The notes under the pieces were generated by a model. That model worked only from the letters and a program-made list of their open reading frames with translations, was not told where the DNA came from and did no database searches. A DNA stretch of 64,000 bases from Dactylosporangium vinaceum (lineage in GTDB: Bacteria > Actinomycetota > Actinomycetes > Mycobacteriales > Micromonosporaceae), in NCBI RefSeq assembly GCF_019904175.1, contig NZ_CP061913.1, positions 4,340,001-4,404,000 of the forward strand, written 5' to 3'. The position numbers and the translations under genes were made by a program. The first letter of the stretch is position 1; each line of letters opens with the position of its first letter. Shown here piece by piece: positions 52,662 through 62,417 of this stretch.

Positions 52662-53426
52662 TCAGAGGAGTACCTCACAATGTTCGTGGAGGCCCTCCGG
52701 TGGTGCGGTGATCTGGTTGTGGCGCAGGTCCAGTCGGCGCAGGTTGGTGAGGTTGCCGATCGTGGTCGGCAGCACGGTGAGGCGGTTGTGCTCCAGGTGC
52801 AGCTCGGCGAGGTTGGTGAGGTCGCCGATGGTGTCCGGCAGCACCTCGAGCTGATTGAGGTTCAGGACCAGCCAGACGAGGTTGCCGAGGTTGCCGATGG
52901 TGTCCGGCAGCCCCGTGAGCGAGTTGTTCGTCAACTCCAGCAGGGTGAGGTTGCTGAGGTTGCCGATGCTGTCCGGCAGTACCGTGCGCTTGTTCCAGCC
53001 CAGGTTCAGACGGTGGAGGCTGGTGAGGTTGCCGATGCTGTCCGGCAGCACGGCGAGCTTGTTGCAGTGCAGGTTCAGCTGGTTGAGCTCGGTGAGGTTG
53101 CCGATGCTGTCCGGTAGAGCGGTGAGGCCGTTCCAGCTCACGTCCAGATGGCGGAGGTGGGTGAGGTCGCCGATGCTGTCCGGCAGCGCCGTGAGGTTGT
53201 TCTGCCTCAGGTCCAGCCCGGTGAGGCCGGTGAGCTCCCCGATCCATTCGGGCACCGTGGCAATTCTGTTGTTGGACAGGTTCACGCCGGTCACCCCGGG
53301 CAGGTGCTGGATCTGCCGGATGGACTCCGGCACCCGGGTCAGCCTGCGCCCGGCCAGCCACAAATCGCCGCCGCCCGCGATGCGGACGGCCTCGATCGCC
53401 TGATCGATCGTTCCACGACGCGCCAC
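52662..53426 (-). CDS. Leucine-rich-repeat protein
   Basis: The 254-residue protein has about nine tandem LRR units of 23 residues with consensus L-P-D-S-I-G-N-L-T-x-L-x-x-L-x-L-x-x-N-x-L, from about residue 40 to 245. A short helical N terminus precedes them and there is no signal peptide, so it is cytosolic. LRRs of this plant-like type bind proteins; the partner is unknown. The GTG start follows GAGGAG; an upstream extension to 53477 is possible. The DNA shows 69-bp repeats with near-identical segments, which allow unit gain and loss. Confidence 0.88.
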   Translation of the reverse strand: MARRGTIDQAIEAVRIAGGGDLWLAGRRLTRVPESIRQIQHLPGVTGVNLSNNRIATVPEWIGELTGLTGLDLRQNNLTALPDSIGDLTHLRHLDVSWNGLTALPDSIGNLTELNQLNLHCNKLAVLPDSIGNLTSLHRLNLGWNKRTVLPDSIGNLSNLTLLELTNNSLTGLPDTIGNLGNLVWLVLNLNQLEVLPDTIGDLTNLAELHLEHNRLTVLPTTIGNLTNLRRLDLRHNQITAPPEGLHEHCEVLL

Positions 53427-53632
53427 GTACTCCTCGCATCCCCATTGCCACGCCACCGCACTGCGAGAACACCACAACCCTCATCGCCACGTCGGGGAAC
53501 CCGAGCGGCATCGCCGGCTGCGGAAGCCCACACCGTACCCCGGCCCGCGTCGCATCCTGCCGTCCGGATCTGCCGCAGATTGCTGCACGGCACCGCCGAC
53601 GGTGTGGGCGGGCGGGACGCCATGCCGCGCGT

Positions 53633-54319
53633 TCATGAGCTTGGATGGTGCGGCGCTGCGGTCGCCGATATCCCTCGAAGTGCCAGCAGTGCGAAGCCCG
53701 CGGCAGCGCCGAGGACGCCGAGCAGCACGTTGATGATCAGGTGGGCGGCGGCTGCACCGAGGATGTCGTTGACGAGGAAGTCATGCATGGCCGGCCGGTG
53801 GCTGGTGAGGAACTGGGCCTGGTAGTCGGCCCTGCGCCCAAGTGCCGGCAGGGTCATGAGCGTCATGAATACCGCGAAAGCGCAGACGCCGGCACCGCTG
53901 ATGGTTCCGGCCAGCAATCCCGTGTGCCAGATGGTTCGCTGGTCGCGTGTGCGCAGGCCGGCGATGAGGCCGGCGGCCAGGGTGATGGCGGTGGCGGACA
54001 GTGCGAAGGCGGCACCGATCGCTCGCTCCGTGTGGTGGTCAAGAGCAGCAGGTCCGCCGGCCCAGATCTCGATCGCCCAGCAGGCGGCGGCGGCCAGCCC
54101 GAACCATGTTCCCGGCGCGACGGCCGGCGCCGGATGCCGGGCAAGCCGGATCGCATAGCTCAGATAGGCGCCGAGCACCCCGATGGTCGCCGACAGCAGT
54201 CCGAGGTCACCGAGGTCGGCTATCGAGTGCGGGAAGGCCACGACGGCGACAGCGGCCGCCGTGATGGCCAGTGCGGTACTGGTGATCAGCACAAAGGCCG
54301 GGAAACGCGAAAGGGACAT
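53633..54319 (-). CDS. Six-helix membrane protein of unknown function
   Basis: The 228-residue protein has hydrophobic segments at about 8-30, 40-58, 70-88, 101-120, 132-155 and 187-210 and a His/Asp-containing loop (R-P-A-M-H-D-F-L-V-N-D). No clear family. The ATG follows purine-rich sequence. Gene ends beside an intergenic space before the LRR gene; not obviously part of an operon. Confidence 0.7.
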   Translation of the reverse strand: MSLSRFPAFVLITSTALAITAAAVAVVAFPHSIADLGDLGLLSATIGVLGAYLSYAIRLARHPAPAVAPGTWFGLAAAACWAIEIWAGGPAALDHHTERAIGAAFALSATAITLAAGLIAGLRTRDQRTIWHTGLLAGTISGAGVCAFAVFMTLMTLPALGRRADYQAQFLTSHRPAMHDFLVNDILGAAAAHLIINVLLGVLGAAAGFALLALRGISATAAPHHPSS

Positions 54320-54510
54320 GACGGCTCCTCAACCGCGCAGCCAGTCCTCAGTGCTCCCAGGCTGGCCCGGCGACCCTCTGCGAGGCTCCGGAAAACTGAA
54401 CCACGAAAGCAGCCGGCGGTGAAGACCCGGTCTGGGGATTGCGTGTCCTCGATGAACGAACAGCGCCGTTCCGAGACCGTTTTGTTGCCCGGCGTTGTGA
54501 CGCTGGGACC

Positions 54511-55407
54511 ATGCGCGGACGGGGGATTGTGCTGGTGGTGCTGGGCGCGGTTGCAGCGGTGGCGGTGCTGTGCTCGTTGGGTAGCGCGCGCATGGTGGCG
54601 TTGAAGCTGCGCTCGGCGTACCCGGTGACGGTGGTCGAGGAAGGTCAGCGGGCCGGGACGGTGGTCGTCGGGACGCGGGGGCGGTACGGGCCGGTGGACT
54701 GGATTTTGGACGATGCCGCGACGGTGACGCTGCCGGAGCCGGGCGACGGGCGCGCACCGGGTGGGCCGCGCACGCAAGGGTGCGCCGGTGACATGTGCTA
54801 TCGGGTCCCGGGCAGGGCCTTGCGGGTGGAGGGCAGCACCGACGGTGGACGCTCCTGGTCGACGGTGTGGGAGGTGTCCGGGCGCGAGTACGACCGGTTG
54901 GTAGGCATCTATCCGGACCTGGACGACCCGGCCGTTGATCTGGCGTCGACGTCGCTCGTCGTGCATGCGGTCGGCGGCGGGCACATCGTGTTTGTGGCGA
55001 ACGGGCGCGACGGGCTGCTCGAGCGCGACGTCTCCGGCGCGTGGCGGCGGATCGGCTCGCCGGATTCGGGGGAGGGGTGCTGCTGGCTGAGCCCGCCGCC
55101 GCGGCTTCGCGGCGAGCCGGGCCCGTTCGACCCGGCGCCCTATGTGGCCGGGATCGTCGCGCTCGTCGTCCTCGCCGCCGGCGGCGTGACCGCGGCCCGG
55201 CGGCGGCGGTGGGCGGCGTTGGCGGAGGTGGGCGTGCTCGCCGCGCTCGTGGGCTGGCTGGCGTTCCTCGGCGCGACGATGCCTGATGTCGGCATGTTCC
55301 CCGGCATCTTGTACGGCGCGCCGGTCGTCGTGGCCGCCGGCGTCGGTGGAGTGCTGCTGGCGGCCTGGATCGCCCGCCGCCGAGTAGGACCGCGGCAGCC
55401 GGGCTGA
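54511..55407 (+). CDS. Membrane protein with an Asp-box-containing external domain
   Basis: 298 residues: one N-terminal helix (5-25), a 180-residue extracytoplasmic domain, then three C-terminal helices (about 210-285). The external part has S-T-D-G-G-R-S-W near residue 112, an Asp-box as found in sialidase-like propellers, followed by H-I-V-F-V-A-N-G-R-D-G. One Asp-box is not enough to claim a sialidase. The ATG at 54511 is preferred over the in-frame 54439 because the signal helix begins here. Confidence 0.7.
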   Translation: MRGRGIVLVVLGAVAAVAVLCSLGSARMVALKLRSAYPVTVVEEGQRAGTVVVGTRGRYGPVDWILDDAATVTLPEPGDGRAPGGPRTQGCAGDMCYRVPGRALRVEGSTDGGRSWSTVWEVSGREYDRLVGIYPDLDDPAVDLASTSLVVHAVGGGHIVFVANGRDGLLERDVSGAWRRIGSPDSGEGCCWLSPPPRLRGEPGPFDPAPYVAGIVALVVLAAGGVTAARRRRWAALAEVGVLAALVGWLAFLGATMPDVGMFPGILYGAPVVVAAGVGGVLLAAWIARRRVGPRQPG

Positions 55408-55668
55408 CGACGATCGCAGTCTCGGTGGCACGGGACTGCGTCGGCGGGCGTCTTGGCGGGTGAGCGGTACCGGCTGAACCGGCAGTCAGCGGGTCGGGCG
55501 TAGCACCACGGCGTACAGGTCGCCGGGGCCGGTAGAGTCATCTGGTCGACCGATGTGCGACTAGGGTTCCGCCGGGCAGCTTCCCGGGGCTGGTCCGAGC
55601 GTCGCGACTGCCGCAGGCAGACACCTTGAAGGACAAAATCCTGGGGGGTTACGTCGGCACGCTTTGTC

Positions 55669-56853
55669 GTGCCCACGTTCACCCGAGGTGCTGCTGTGTC
55701 TACCGTGTTGTCCGTCCTCCTTACCCGCCGTGTGCTTCCTGCTGCGTGCAGCTCCCTGATCGCCCGGCTCCCCAAGGGCATCACTCCGTTGGCCGTCGTG
55801 AGTCTGGTGCACCAGACGACAGGCTCCTACGCCGCCGCAGGCGTGATCGCTGCCGCAAGTGCGTTCGGCGACGCACTGTCCACTCCTGTCCAGGGCCGGC
55901 TGCTGGATCGCCACGGACGAGGTCGAGTCCTGCTGCCCTCGGCGGTGGTGTATGCGGCCGCACTCAGCCTGCTGCCGGTCCTGGCAGTCCACCATGAGCC
56001 GCTCGCCGTACTGTTCGGCTGCGCCATGCTCGCCGGGGCCGGGTTCCCGCCCATCTCCGGCAGCATGAAAGCGCTGTGGCCGCGGCTTGTCGCGGACGGC
56101 ACCGCGACCAGCACGGCATACGCCGCGGAGTCCCTGCTCCAGCAGCTTCTGCTGCTGATCGCTCCGTTGCTGGCCACTGCGATGATCGCCTGGGCCGCGC
56201 CGGCCGCCGCCCTCTGGACTGCCGCATCCGCGACGCTGTTCGGCACGATCTCGTTCGTCTTCTACGCCGCCCGTGCCGACGGCAGCGCGCCGCTCGCGGC
56301 ACACCACACCGGCAGCGCGCTGCGCGTCCCGGCAATCCGGGTGCTCCTCGCAGCCACCGTGGTCCAAGGCATCATCTTCGGCGCGCTTCCGGTGGTGTTG
56401 CCCGCGATGGCCCTCCACGCCGGCGCCCCGGCCGCCGGCGGCCTGCTGCTCGCCACCTGGATCTGCGGTGGCGTCGCCGGAAGCTTCCGCCGATCCGATG
56501 CCGACTACCCGCGCGCCATGGCGCAGCTGTCCATCGCACTGGTTGTCCCGGCGATCGTCGCGGTGGTCACCGACGGGTCGCTCGCTGCGGTGGCGGTATC
56601 GTTCGGTGGGGCCGGCCTCGTGCTCACCCCGGTAGCGGCAGCCAGCTACGTACTCGTCAACGACGCCGCACCACCGGCACGCCGGACCGAAGCGTTCACC
56701 TGGCTGACCACCGCGCTCGCCGTCGGCGGGTCGGCTGGTTCCGCGTTGGCCGGCATCGCCATCGACCGGCTCGGCGTCGTACCGGCAACGCTCCTGCCGG
56801 CGATAGCGGCCGCATCCGCCACGGCAATCGCCGTCCGCCTCCGCACCCGATGA
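55669..56853 (+). CDS. MFS transporter
   Basis: The 394-residue protein has about 12 hydrophobic segments, motif A-like V-Q-G-R-L-L-D-R-H-G-R-G-R between helices 2 and 3, and a second copy-like G-I-A-I-D-R-L-G in the C-terminal half. It fits small-molecule exporters of the major facilitator family. Start GTG 55669 or GTG 55696 are both possible. The 260-bp leader before it holds several short inverted repeats but no recognised riboswitch. Substrate unknown. Confidence 0.88.
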   Translation: MPTFTRGAAVSTVLSVLLTRRVLPAACSSLIARLPKGITPLAVVSLVHQTTGSYAAAGVIAAASAFGDALSTPVQGRLLDRHGRGRVLLPSAVVYAAALSLLPVLAVHHEPLAVLFGCAMLAGAGFPPISGSMKALWPRLVADGTATSTAYAAESLLQQLLLLIAPLLATAMIAWAAPAAALWTAASATLFGTISFVFYAARADGSAPLAAHHTGSALRVPAIRVLLAATVVQGIIFGALPVVLPAMALHAGAPAAGGLLLATWICGGVAGSFRRSDADYPRAMAQLSIALVVPAIVAVVTDGSLAAVAVSFGGAGLVLTPVAAASYVLVNDAAPPARRTEAFTWLTTALAVGGSAGSALAGIAIDRLGVVPATLLPAIAAASATAIAVRLRTR

Positions 56854-57107
56854 TGCCGGATCGACGACCCCCGAAAGCAGAGCACTCCTGGTGACGGCCA
56901 CGACGATGGGAAGACACCCGGCCCTGCTCGTCGATCTGCCGCCGCCGGCACGGCGGCGGCGTGGGAGGCGTCGATCGTCGTTTCGTCGGCATTTGGGAGG
57001 GTCCGGCGGGAGCTACCTGGACTCCGGCCCTGATATGTACTGCCAGCAATGCGAACTGGGCTCGGAACGGGGCAGCGAGATGCGAACGCGGCCGATACGG
57101 TCTGCCG

Positions 57108-58037
57108 ATGCGTGCACTCGCTGTGGCCGCCCTCGCCGGCGCGGCTATCTCCCTCATCCCTGCCCCCGCGGCGCTCGCCGCCGACGCCAAGGCCACGATC
57201 ACGGCCTCGGCCACCGCCGACAAGACGGCGTACGCCGAGACCGACACCTTCACCGTCACCGTGAAGGTGACGAACACCAGCTCGGTGGACGCCAAACACG
57301 TGCACTACATCGGCGGCGACAACGAGTCGGTCAAGGACGTCGTCTGGGGCGCCATTTCAACCGGCTTCGACCTGGCCGCACATGAGACGAAGAACCTGCC
57401 GATCACCGGCAAATTCGAGCACTCGGCCTGGACGCACGGATACGGCGGCATCGCATTCTCCCTGGGCGCCGACAACATCGACGGCGAGGGCGCCGTCGCC
57501 GGTGTGCAGCTCAACGTGCCGGGCGCGGTCACGCAGTTCTCCGGCGTCATCTTCCAGGGCGAGTCAGTGAGCAGCCCGTACGAGCCGGGCAAGACCCCGG
57601 GCGTGCCGGGCGTCGTGGTGACCGCGAAGACCAACGACGGCAAGACCGTGCTCGGCCAGGCCACCACCGGTGCCGACGGCACCTTCAAGTTCGCCCACCT
57701 GCCGGCCGGCATCGCGCGGCTGACCTTCGAGGCACCCCGTGGCTGGAAAGTCCTGTCGGGTGAAAACGGCAATGGTACGCCCGAGCAGGTCCAGGTGATC
57801 GCCGAGCAGGCCGACATCCCGAGGGTCTTCATCGTGGCCAAGCAGGTGCCGGTGCCGAGCGACTCGCCGTCCACGTCCCCGTCCCCGTCGGTCTCGGTCT
57901 CACCCGCGGCCGGCCCGCCGCTGCCGGTCACCGGCTCGAACACCACCCTGCTGGCCGTCGCCGGTGTCGTCGCGATCGCGGTCGGAGCCGGGCTGGTACT
58001 GATCGCCCGGCGGCGCCGGGTCCGCCTCGAGGCCTGA
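57108..58037 (+). CDS. Sortase-anchored surface protein (LPVTG)
   Basis: 309 residues: signal peptide ending A-L-A (cleavage after about 24), a strand-rich domain (25-155), a second domain with P-G-V-P-G-V-V-V-T-A-K-T-N-D-G-K and T-T-G-A-D-G-T-F-K-F (about 160-235), as in SdrD-B/Cna-B-like folds, then a Ser/Pro stalk and L-P-V-T-G at 272-276. A hydrophobic helix and R-R-R-R tail complete the cell-wall sorting signal. Sortase would link it to peptidoglycan. A strong hairpin follows the stop. No sortase gene lies in the window. Confidence 0.88.
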   Translation: MRALAVAALAGAAISLIPAPAALAADAKATITASATADKTAYAETDTFTVTVKVTNTSSVDAKHVHYIGGDNESVKDVVWGAISTGFDLAAHETKNLPITGKFEHSAWTHGYGGIAFSLGADNIDGEGAVAGVQLNVPGAVTQFSGVIFQGESVSSPYEPGKTPGVPGVVVTAKTNDGKTVLGQATTGADGTFKFAHLPAGIARLTFEAPRGWKVLSGENGNGTPEQVQVIAEQADIPRVFIVAKQVPVPSDSPSTSPSPSVSVSPAAGPPLPVTGSNTTLLAVAGVVAIAVGAGLVLIARRRRVRLEA

Positions 58038-58062
58038 GGACGCTCACGCTCATTGCACTGCC

Positions 58063-58101
58063 GGCCGGTCGGGCTCGACACCAATTCGAGCCCGGCCGGC
58101 C
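58063..58101. terminator. Long bidirectional hairpin terminator
   Basis: A 16-bp stem (58063-58078 with 58086-58101) with one G-U wobble and a seven-base loop separates the convergent surface-protein and amidohydrolase genes. Confidence 0.85.
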
Positions 58102-58157
58102 GCACCGTTCGCCTCGCGATCGTGATCGTCGAGGGGTGGGGTTGCCGCTGGTTGCGG

Positions 58158-59198
58158 TCAGCGGAGCCGAACCCCCCGGGCGAAGACAGCCGCCGGCCGG
58201 GACAGTACCGCCGGATCGGAGCGTGGATCGTCGTGGTACGTGACCAGATCGACTGGGCCGCCCGGGGTGGCCTGCGGTGCTCCGAGGAACCGTCGGGCAT
58301 CGGATGACGCGGCGGTGAGCGCGGCCGCCGGCGGGACACCCAACTCGGCCAGCAGCGCCACTTCCCGTGCCACGGTGCCGACCACGTCGGTGCCGGTCAT
58401 GATGGTCACGCCGAGAGCCACCGCGGTCGTGAGGCGGTGCCGCATCGCCTCGGCAAACGCCGGATCCTGCGCAGCGCGCCGCGGGAACGACGCGCACAGC
58501 GTCGGCGTCCAGGCGCCGCCCTGGGCGGCCAGGCGGGTCAGGTCCGTGTCGTCGAGGACCGTTCCGTGTTCGATGGAGTCGACGCCGACCGCGACGAGAT
58601 CGGCGACGAACCTGGTGGTGGTGTGGGCGGCCACCCGGGCACCGGCGGCGTGGACGGTCGCGACGAGGCGTTCGACGTCAGCAAGGTCGTACGTGGGTTC
58701 GTTGTCGACGAACGCACCGTCGCGCAGGTGCGGAAAGTCCGCGACGAGCTTGACCCACCGCGCCCCGGCGCTCACCTCGGCCAGAGCCGCATCGACCAGG
58801 TGCTCGGCCGGCACCGGTTCGGGCAGCAGGGCCGGGAAGTAGCGGTCCGGCGGTGCGAGGAACCGGCCGCACACGAGCAGACCGTCCACCTCGGGCACCA
58901 ACGCGAGTACCGCGCCGGCCGGGCTGCCGGCATCGCGGACCGTGGTGACGCCGGCGCGGCGGGCCGCGTCCAGGTTCGCGCGGGCGGTGGTCACGTCCAC
59001 CGCGTACGGCAGACCGTCCTCCCCGGCCGCGACGGTGAGGTGGCGGTGGGCGTCGACGAGGCCCGGCAACGCGAACCGGCCAGGCAACGGCTCTGCGTCG
59101 CGGAGCGGCTCCGTCGACCAGTGGCCCTCCGCGGTGATACCGGCGTCGAGGTCGTCACCGTCGGGAAGCCGAACCGCGCGTACCACCCATGCCGTCAC
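58158..59198 (-). CDS. Metal-dependent amidohydrolase
   Basis: The 346-residue TIM-barrel enzyme has all metal ligands of the amidohydrolase superfamily: H51 and H53 in V-D-A-H-R-H-L, a lysine K150 in W-V-K-L-V that may be carboxylated, H192 in A-H-T-T, H211 in S-I-E-H-G-T and catalytic D271 in T-G-T-D. It belongs with imidazolonepropionase/prolidase-like hydrolases of cyclic amides. Substrate unknown. Monocistronic, ending at the shared hairpin. Confidence 0.9.
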   Translation of the reverse strand: MTAWVVRAVRLPDGDDLDAGITAEGHWSTEPLRDAEPLPGRFALPGLVDAHRHLTVAAGEDGLPYAVDVTTARANLDAARRAGVTTVRDAGSPAGAVLALVPEVDGLLVCGRFLAPPDRYFPALLPEPVPAEHLVDAALAEVSAGARWVKLVADFPHLRDGAFVDNEPTYDLADVERLVATVHAAGARVAAHTTTRFVADLVAVGVDSIEHGTVLDDTDLTRLAAQGGAWTPTLCASFPRRAAQDPAFAEAMRHRLTTAVALGVTIMTGTDVVGTVAREVALLAELGVPPAAALTAASSDARRFLGAPQATPGGPVDLVTYHDDPRSDPAVLSRPAAVFARGVRLR

Positions 59199-59316
59199 CC
59201 GCCAACCCTAGCCGCACGCGGTGCGGAAGGTGACCGCCGAGCAGCCGTACGCGTCCAGCCCGTCGCCGCCGGCTCGCGGCCCCGTTCGACTGCCGCCGCG
59301 GCGACGTCCGCGGGTG

Positions 59317-61257
59317 CTACCAGGGGCTGATCCGCGTGGTCGCGGTGTCCGGCGCCGGGAAGTACCGGCCGCGGTTGCGCCGGATGGCGTGGACGATCGC
59401 GGCGATGCAGCCGATGGCGCCTCCGACGAGCAGCGTCACGCCGATCGTGGTGCTGGCGAGGGATGCGCCGGTCAGGGCCGCCGTGGTGTGCTTCGGGTCC
59501 TTCAGTCGCATGGCGTCGACGGCCAGCCCGGGGACGTCGGCGTTCGCGCCCTCCACCCCGCCGGTCGGTGCGCCGGTGTCGCCCGGCGGGTCGGCGGCGG
59601 CCGGTGCGGCCGAGGTGGTTGCGGTGGTGGCCGTGTGTAGGCCGGTGCCGTCCGTCCCGGTGGTGCCGGGTGCGCCGGCCTGGCCCGTCTGCACGGGGTG
59701 GGCGGCCTGCGCCGTGGTGTGCACCGGCGGCGGGGGCTGGGTGGTCGCCGGCGGCTGCGTGGTGTGGATGGTCGTCTGCGGCGGCTGGGTAGTCTGCACC
59801 GTGGTCTGCGGCGGCGCCGTGGTGGTCGTGTGGGTCGCCTCGACGCTGTGGCCGGGCTGGCGAGTGGCCGGTGGGGACGTGGAGACGGGCGCGGCGGCGG
59901 ACGGCGACGCGGAGGCGGAGGCCGGCCGGGTGGGGGAGTGCGACGGGGAAGCCGACGGGTGCGGCGGGACGGTGAGGCGGGCGCTCACCGCGACACCCTT
60001 CGCGTCGGTCGTCACCGTGACCGGGTTCTTCGTGCGCAGCAGCCGCGGACAGTCCAGCGCGTCGTAGGCGCCGCTGAAGCGCTGGGCCAGGAACGTGAAC
60101 AGGCTGTTCGCCGCCTCCGGGTCCGGCGACGGGGCGCGCACGGTCAGGCTGCGGTCGAGCTCGATCCGCTCCGTGCCGACCTGGAGCAGGTTCGCGCAGT
60201 ACACCTTCGGCGTCTCGGCCCGGGCGTCGACGGCGGGCTGGCCGACGCCGGCCCGGTACAGGTCGGTCTTGGCCACGCTCTGCTTGTCGCCGGCCTTCGT
60301 CATCGGATCTGAGGTCGGCACCAGCGCGACGGGGGCGGCCTGGTGGGCCGCGGCCTGCAGCTCGTTGAGGGCGAGCGAGGTGGCCGGGGCGCCGGCGTCG
60401 GCGAGGTCCGGGGCCCGATACGGCGTGCATCCCAGCGCGGGGAAGACATGGGCGTCGAGCAGGGCGTTGTCGCTGCCGTTGACCTCGACGCGGGCGCCGC
60501 GGCGGGCGAGGGCGGCCCGGTTGGCCGCAGTGTTCTGCGCGGTCGTGCCGTCGGCGAGCACCAGGTACGTCGTGGTCACGTTGTCGCTCTGGTCCATGTC
60601 GACGAGCCCGAAGTCGCGCGTCGTCGGGCAGGGCCGCCCGTCGGCGGCGGTGCCGAGTGTGGGAACGCTGAGCCGGCCGGCGGCGATCGCCGTGTTGGCC
60701 GCGCTGAACAGGGCCGGCGCGTTGCAGTACGCGAACTGCCCGAAGATCGAACCGGCCTCGCCGTTGACGCACCTGCCGGCCGCGAGGCTACCGTGGTCAC
60801 CGGCGAGCCGGAGGTCGTCGCCGTTGAACCCGAACCAGATCCCGACGACCGCCCCGGCGGGCAGCTTCGGCGGCGTGGGCGGCGCCGCGGGCCGGCTCCC
60901 GGCGTCGATGACGAGCGGGTCGTACACGGACACGGCACCCGTCGCCGGGTCGATGATCGTCGCCTGCACGAATGCCGCCGACCCGGCGTCAGCTTCGTGG
61001 CAGGGTGCTTCCAGCCGGTACGGCGTGGCCAGGCCCTTGGCACTGAGCGGCTCCGCCGGCACGGTCAGTGTGCACGTGACTGCGGGCGCGTCCTGCCCGG
61101 CGAGGGCCGCCTGCGAGGTGAGCACGACACCGCCGAGCGCGGCGATGAGCACCGGCACGCCGAGCGCCACCAGTGGCCGCCCGAACCACCGACGTGCCGT
61201 CGGCTCGGCTCCTGCGCTGCTGTCACTCGGCTTCCAGGTCAGACGTCGGTCGAACAC
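59317..61257 (-). CDS. Large surface protein with Thr/Pro-rich stalk and C-terminal membrane anchor
   Basis: 646 residues: a short cytosolic N terminus, a membrane helix (about 28-50), a globular extracytoplasmic domain of about 350 residues, then a long Thr/Pro/Gln-rich repeat-like stalk with T-T-Q-P-P-Q-T-T units (about 460-545). A second helix near 600-625 precedes a basic tail. The globular part has paired cysteines. No known family. The GTG start (complement of 61255-61257) was chosen; the frame is open to 61389. Role at the cell surface is inferred. Confidence 0.75.
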   Translation of the reverse strand: MFDRRLTWKPSDSSAGAEPTARRWFGRPLVALGVPVLIAALGGVVLTSQAALAGQDAPAVTCTLTVPAEPLSAKGLATPYRLEAPCHEADAGSAAFVQATIIDPATGAVSVYDPLVIDAGSRPAAPPTPPKLPAGAVVGIWFGFNGDDLRLAGDHGSLAAGRCVNGEAGSIFGQFAYCNAPALFSAANTAIAAGRLSVPTLGTAADGRPCPTTRDFGLVDMDQSDNVTTTYLVLADGTTAQNTAANRAALARRGARVEVNGSDNALLDAHVFPALGCTPYRAPDLADAGAPATSLALNELQAAAHQAAPVALVPTSDPMTKAGDKQSVAKTDLYRAGVGQPAVDARAETPKVYCANLLQVGTERIELDRSLTVRAPSPDPEAANSLFTFLAQRFSGAYDALDCPRLLRTKNPVTVTTDAKGVAVSARLTVPPHPSASPSHSPTRPASASASPSAAAPVSTSPPATRQPGHSVEATHTTTTAPPQTTVQTTQPPQTTIHTTQPPATTQPPPPVHTTAQAAHPVQTGQAGAPGTTGTDGTGLHTATTATTSAAPAAADPPGDTGAPTGGVEGANADVPGLAVDAMRLKDPKHTTAALTGASLASTTIGVTLLVGGAIGCIAAIVHAIRRNRGRYFPAPDTATTRISPW

Positions 61258-61601
61258 GCCCCGACCGTACTGCCGCACGAACCCGGCGACAGATGTCCAA
61301 GCGAGGCATAACGGGAATCTAAACCCCACCACAAGTACTTCTCCGTTACACGCCTTCCCCGGCCTCGGCCGCGGGACGCAGCGCCACACCGACCAGCCCT
61401 CCGGAACCCTCAGACGGCGCCGACGCGACTTCGCGGACCAGGTGTTCGCCGCGGTACTGCGGCGGCCCGTCGTGGCGGGAAAAGCCGGAGCAGTTCAGGT
61501 GGGTCAGGGCCTGGGGTATCGCGCCCTGCCTGGGTCGGCGGTGCCGGGCCCAATACGCTACGCCGTGACTCGGCTGCGGTCGGCGAAGCCGGCCGTCACC
61601 G
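61258..61601. other. 344-bp region without a supported gene
   Basis: It holds the upstream region of the surface-protein gene. A minus-strand frame over about 61346-61560 has a protein-like end (G-E-H-L-V-R-E-V-A-S-A-P-S) but no start codon of its own; possibly a remnant. Confidence 0.35.
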
Positions 61602-62417
61602 CTACCGGTCGTGCGCGGGTGGCACCTCGCCGCTGAGCTCGGCCAGGTTGAGCCGGGCCCCCGGACGCAGCGCGGCGCGCAGCGCGGCCAGATCGGTGCC
61701 CGCATCCACCTGATGTTGGCGTATGTCGCCGTCAAGCGTCTCCACGAGGTTCAGCGGTGTGGCCGATGCGGCTATCAGCCCGGCCGCCTCGGACCACCAG
61801 GCGTCATCGGCCGGCGGCGCCGGGAGGGAGATCACCGATGCCCGCTGCAGCAGGTCGAGCAGCGTCACCGGCTGCTCGGCGGGGTCGCGCAGCGGGGCCA
61901 CCCCGGAGCGCAGCAGGGCGGCGTAGACGCGCCGGTACAGGGTGAACAGCACCACGCCGAGCAGGGCGACGAGGCCCAGGCGGGCCGCGAGGATGGGGGC
62001 GATCCACCGCAGCCGGGCGCCGAACTCGTCGGCGTTGACCGCGTCGGCCCCGGGCAGGGTCCGCGCGGCGATGATGGTGGCCAGGGCACCGACCTGGAAC
62101 GTGATCGACCATGGGGTCAGCAGGACCCGGTTCGCGTCTTCGCCCAGGCGCTGGAGGGCTCGGCTGGTGAGGACGAACCACAGGGCGTACACGATGACGA
62201 CGCCCCAGAACAGGATCAGCTCACTCGTGCCCAGACCCTGTCCCGCCCGGAGCAGGTCCAGGTCCGGCTCCGGGAGTGCGGCCTCGACCCGGGAGAGGTA
62301 CACGAGATCGAAGCCGGCCACGACGGCGAACACGGCGGCCACGGCGGCGACGCCCCACATGAGCCACTGCACGGTGGCGCCGGCACCACCGGCGGCCCGG
62401 CGGAACGGCGCCGTCAT
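61602..62417 (-). CDS. Membrane protein of unknown function (about 271 aa)
   Basis: It has hydrophobic segments at about 14-38, 64-86, 100-122 and 140-165, followed by a cytosolic domain of 100 residues ending P-P-A-H-D-R. The ATG overlaps the stop of the upstream gene (ATGA), so the two are co-translated. This layout occurs in actinobacterial DUF4328-type proteins, a tentative link. Confidence 0.7.
   Translation of the reverse strand: MTAPFRRAAGGAGATVQWLMWGVAAVAAVFAVVAGFDLVYLSRVEAALPEPDLDLLRAGQGLGTSELILFWGVVIVYALWFVLTSRALQRLGEDANRVLLTPWSITFQVGALATIIAARTLPGADAVNADEFGARLRWIAPILAARLGLVALLGVVLFTLYRRVYAALLRSGVAPLRDPAEQPVTLLDLLQRASVISLPAPPADDAWWSEAAGLIAASATPLNLVETLDGDIRQHQVDAGTDLAALRAALRPGARLNLAELSGEVPPAHDR

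Noticed and set aside
52662-53426. Regular 69-bp repeats considered as a CRISPR array
   Set aside because: Units are contiguous without spacers and encode LRRs in a single frame.
55560-55668. Leader before the MFS gene as a possible riboswitch
   Set aside because: Contains small inverted repeats only; no match to a riboswitch core that I recognise.
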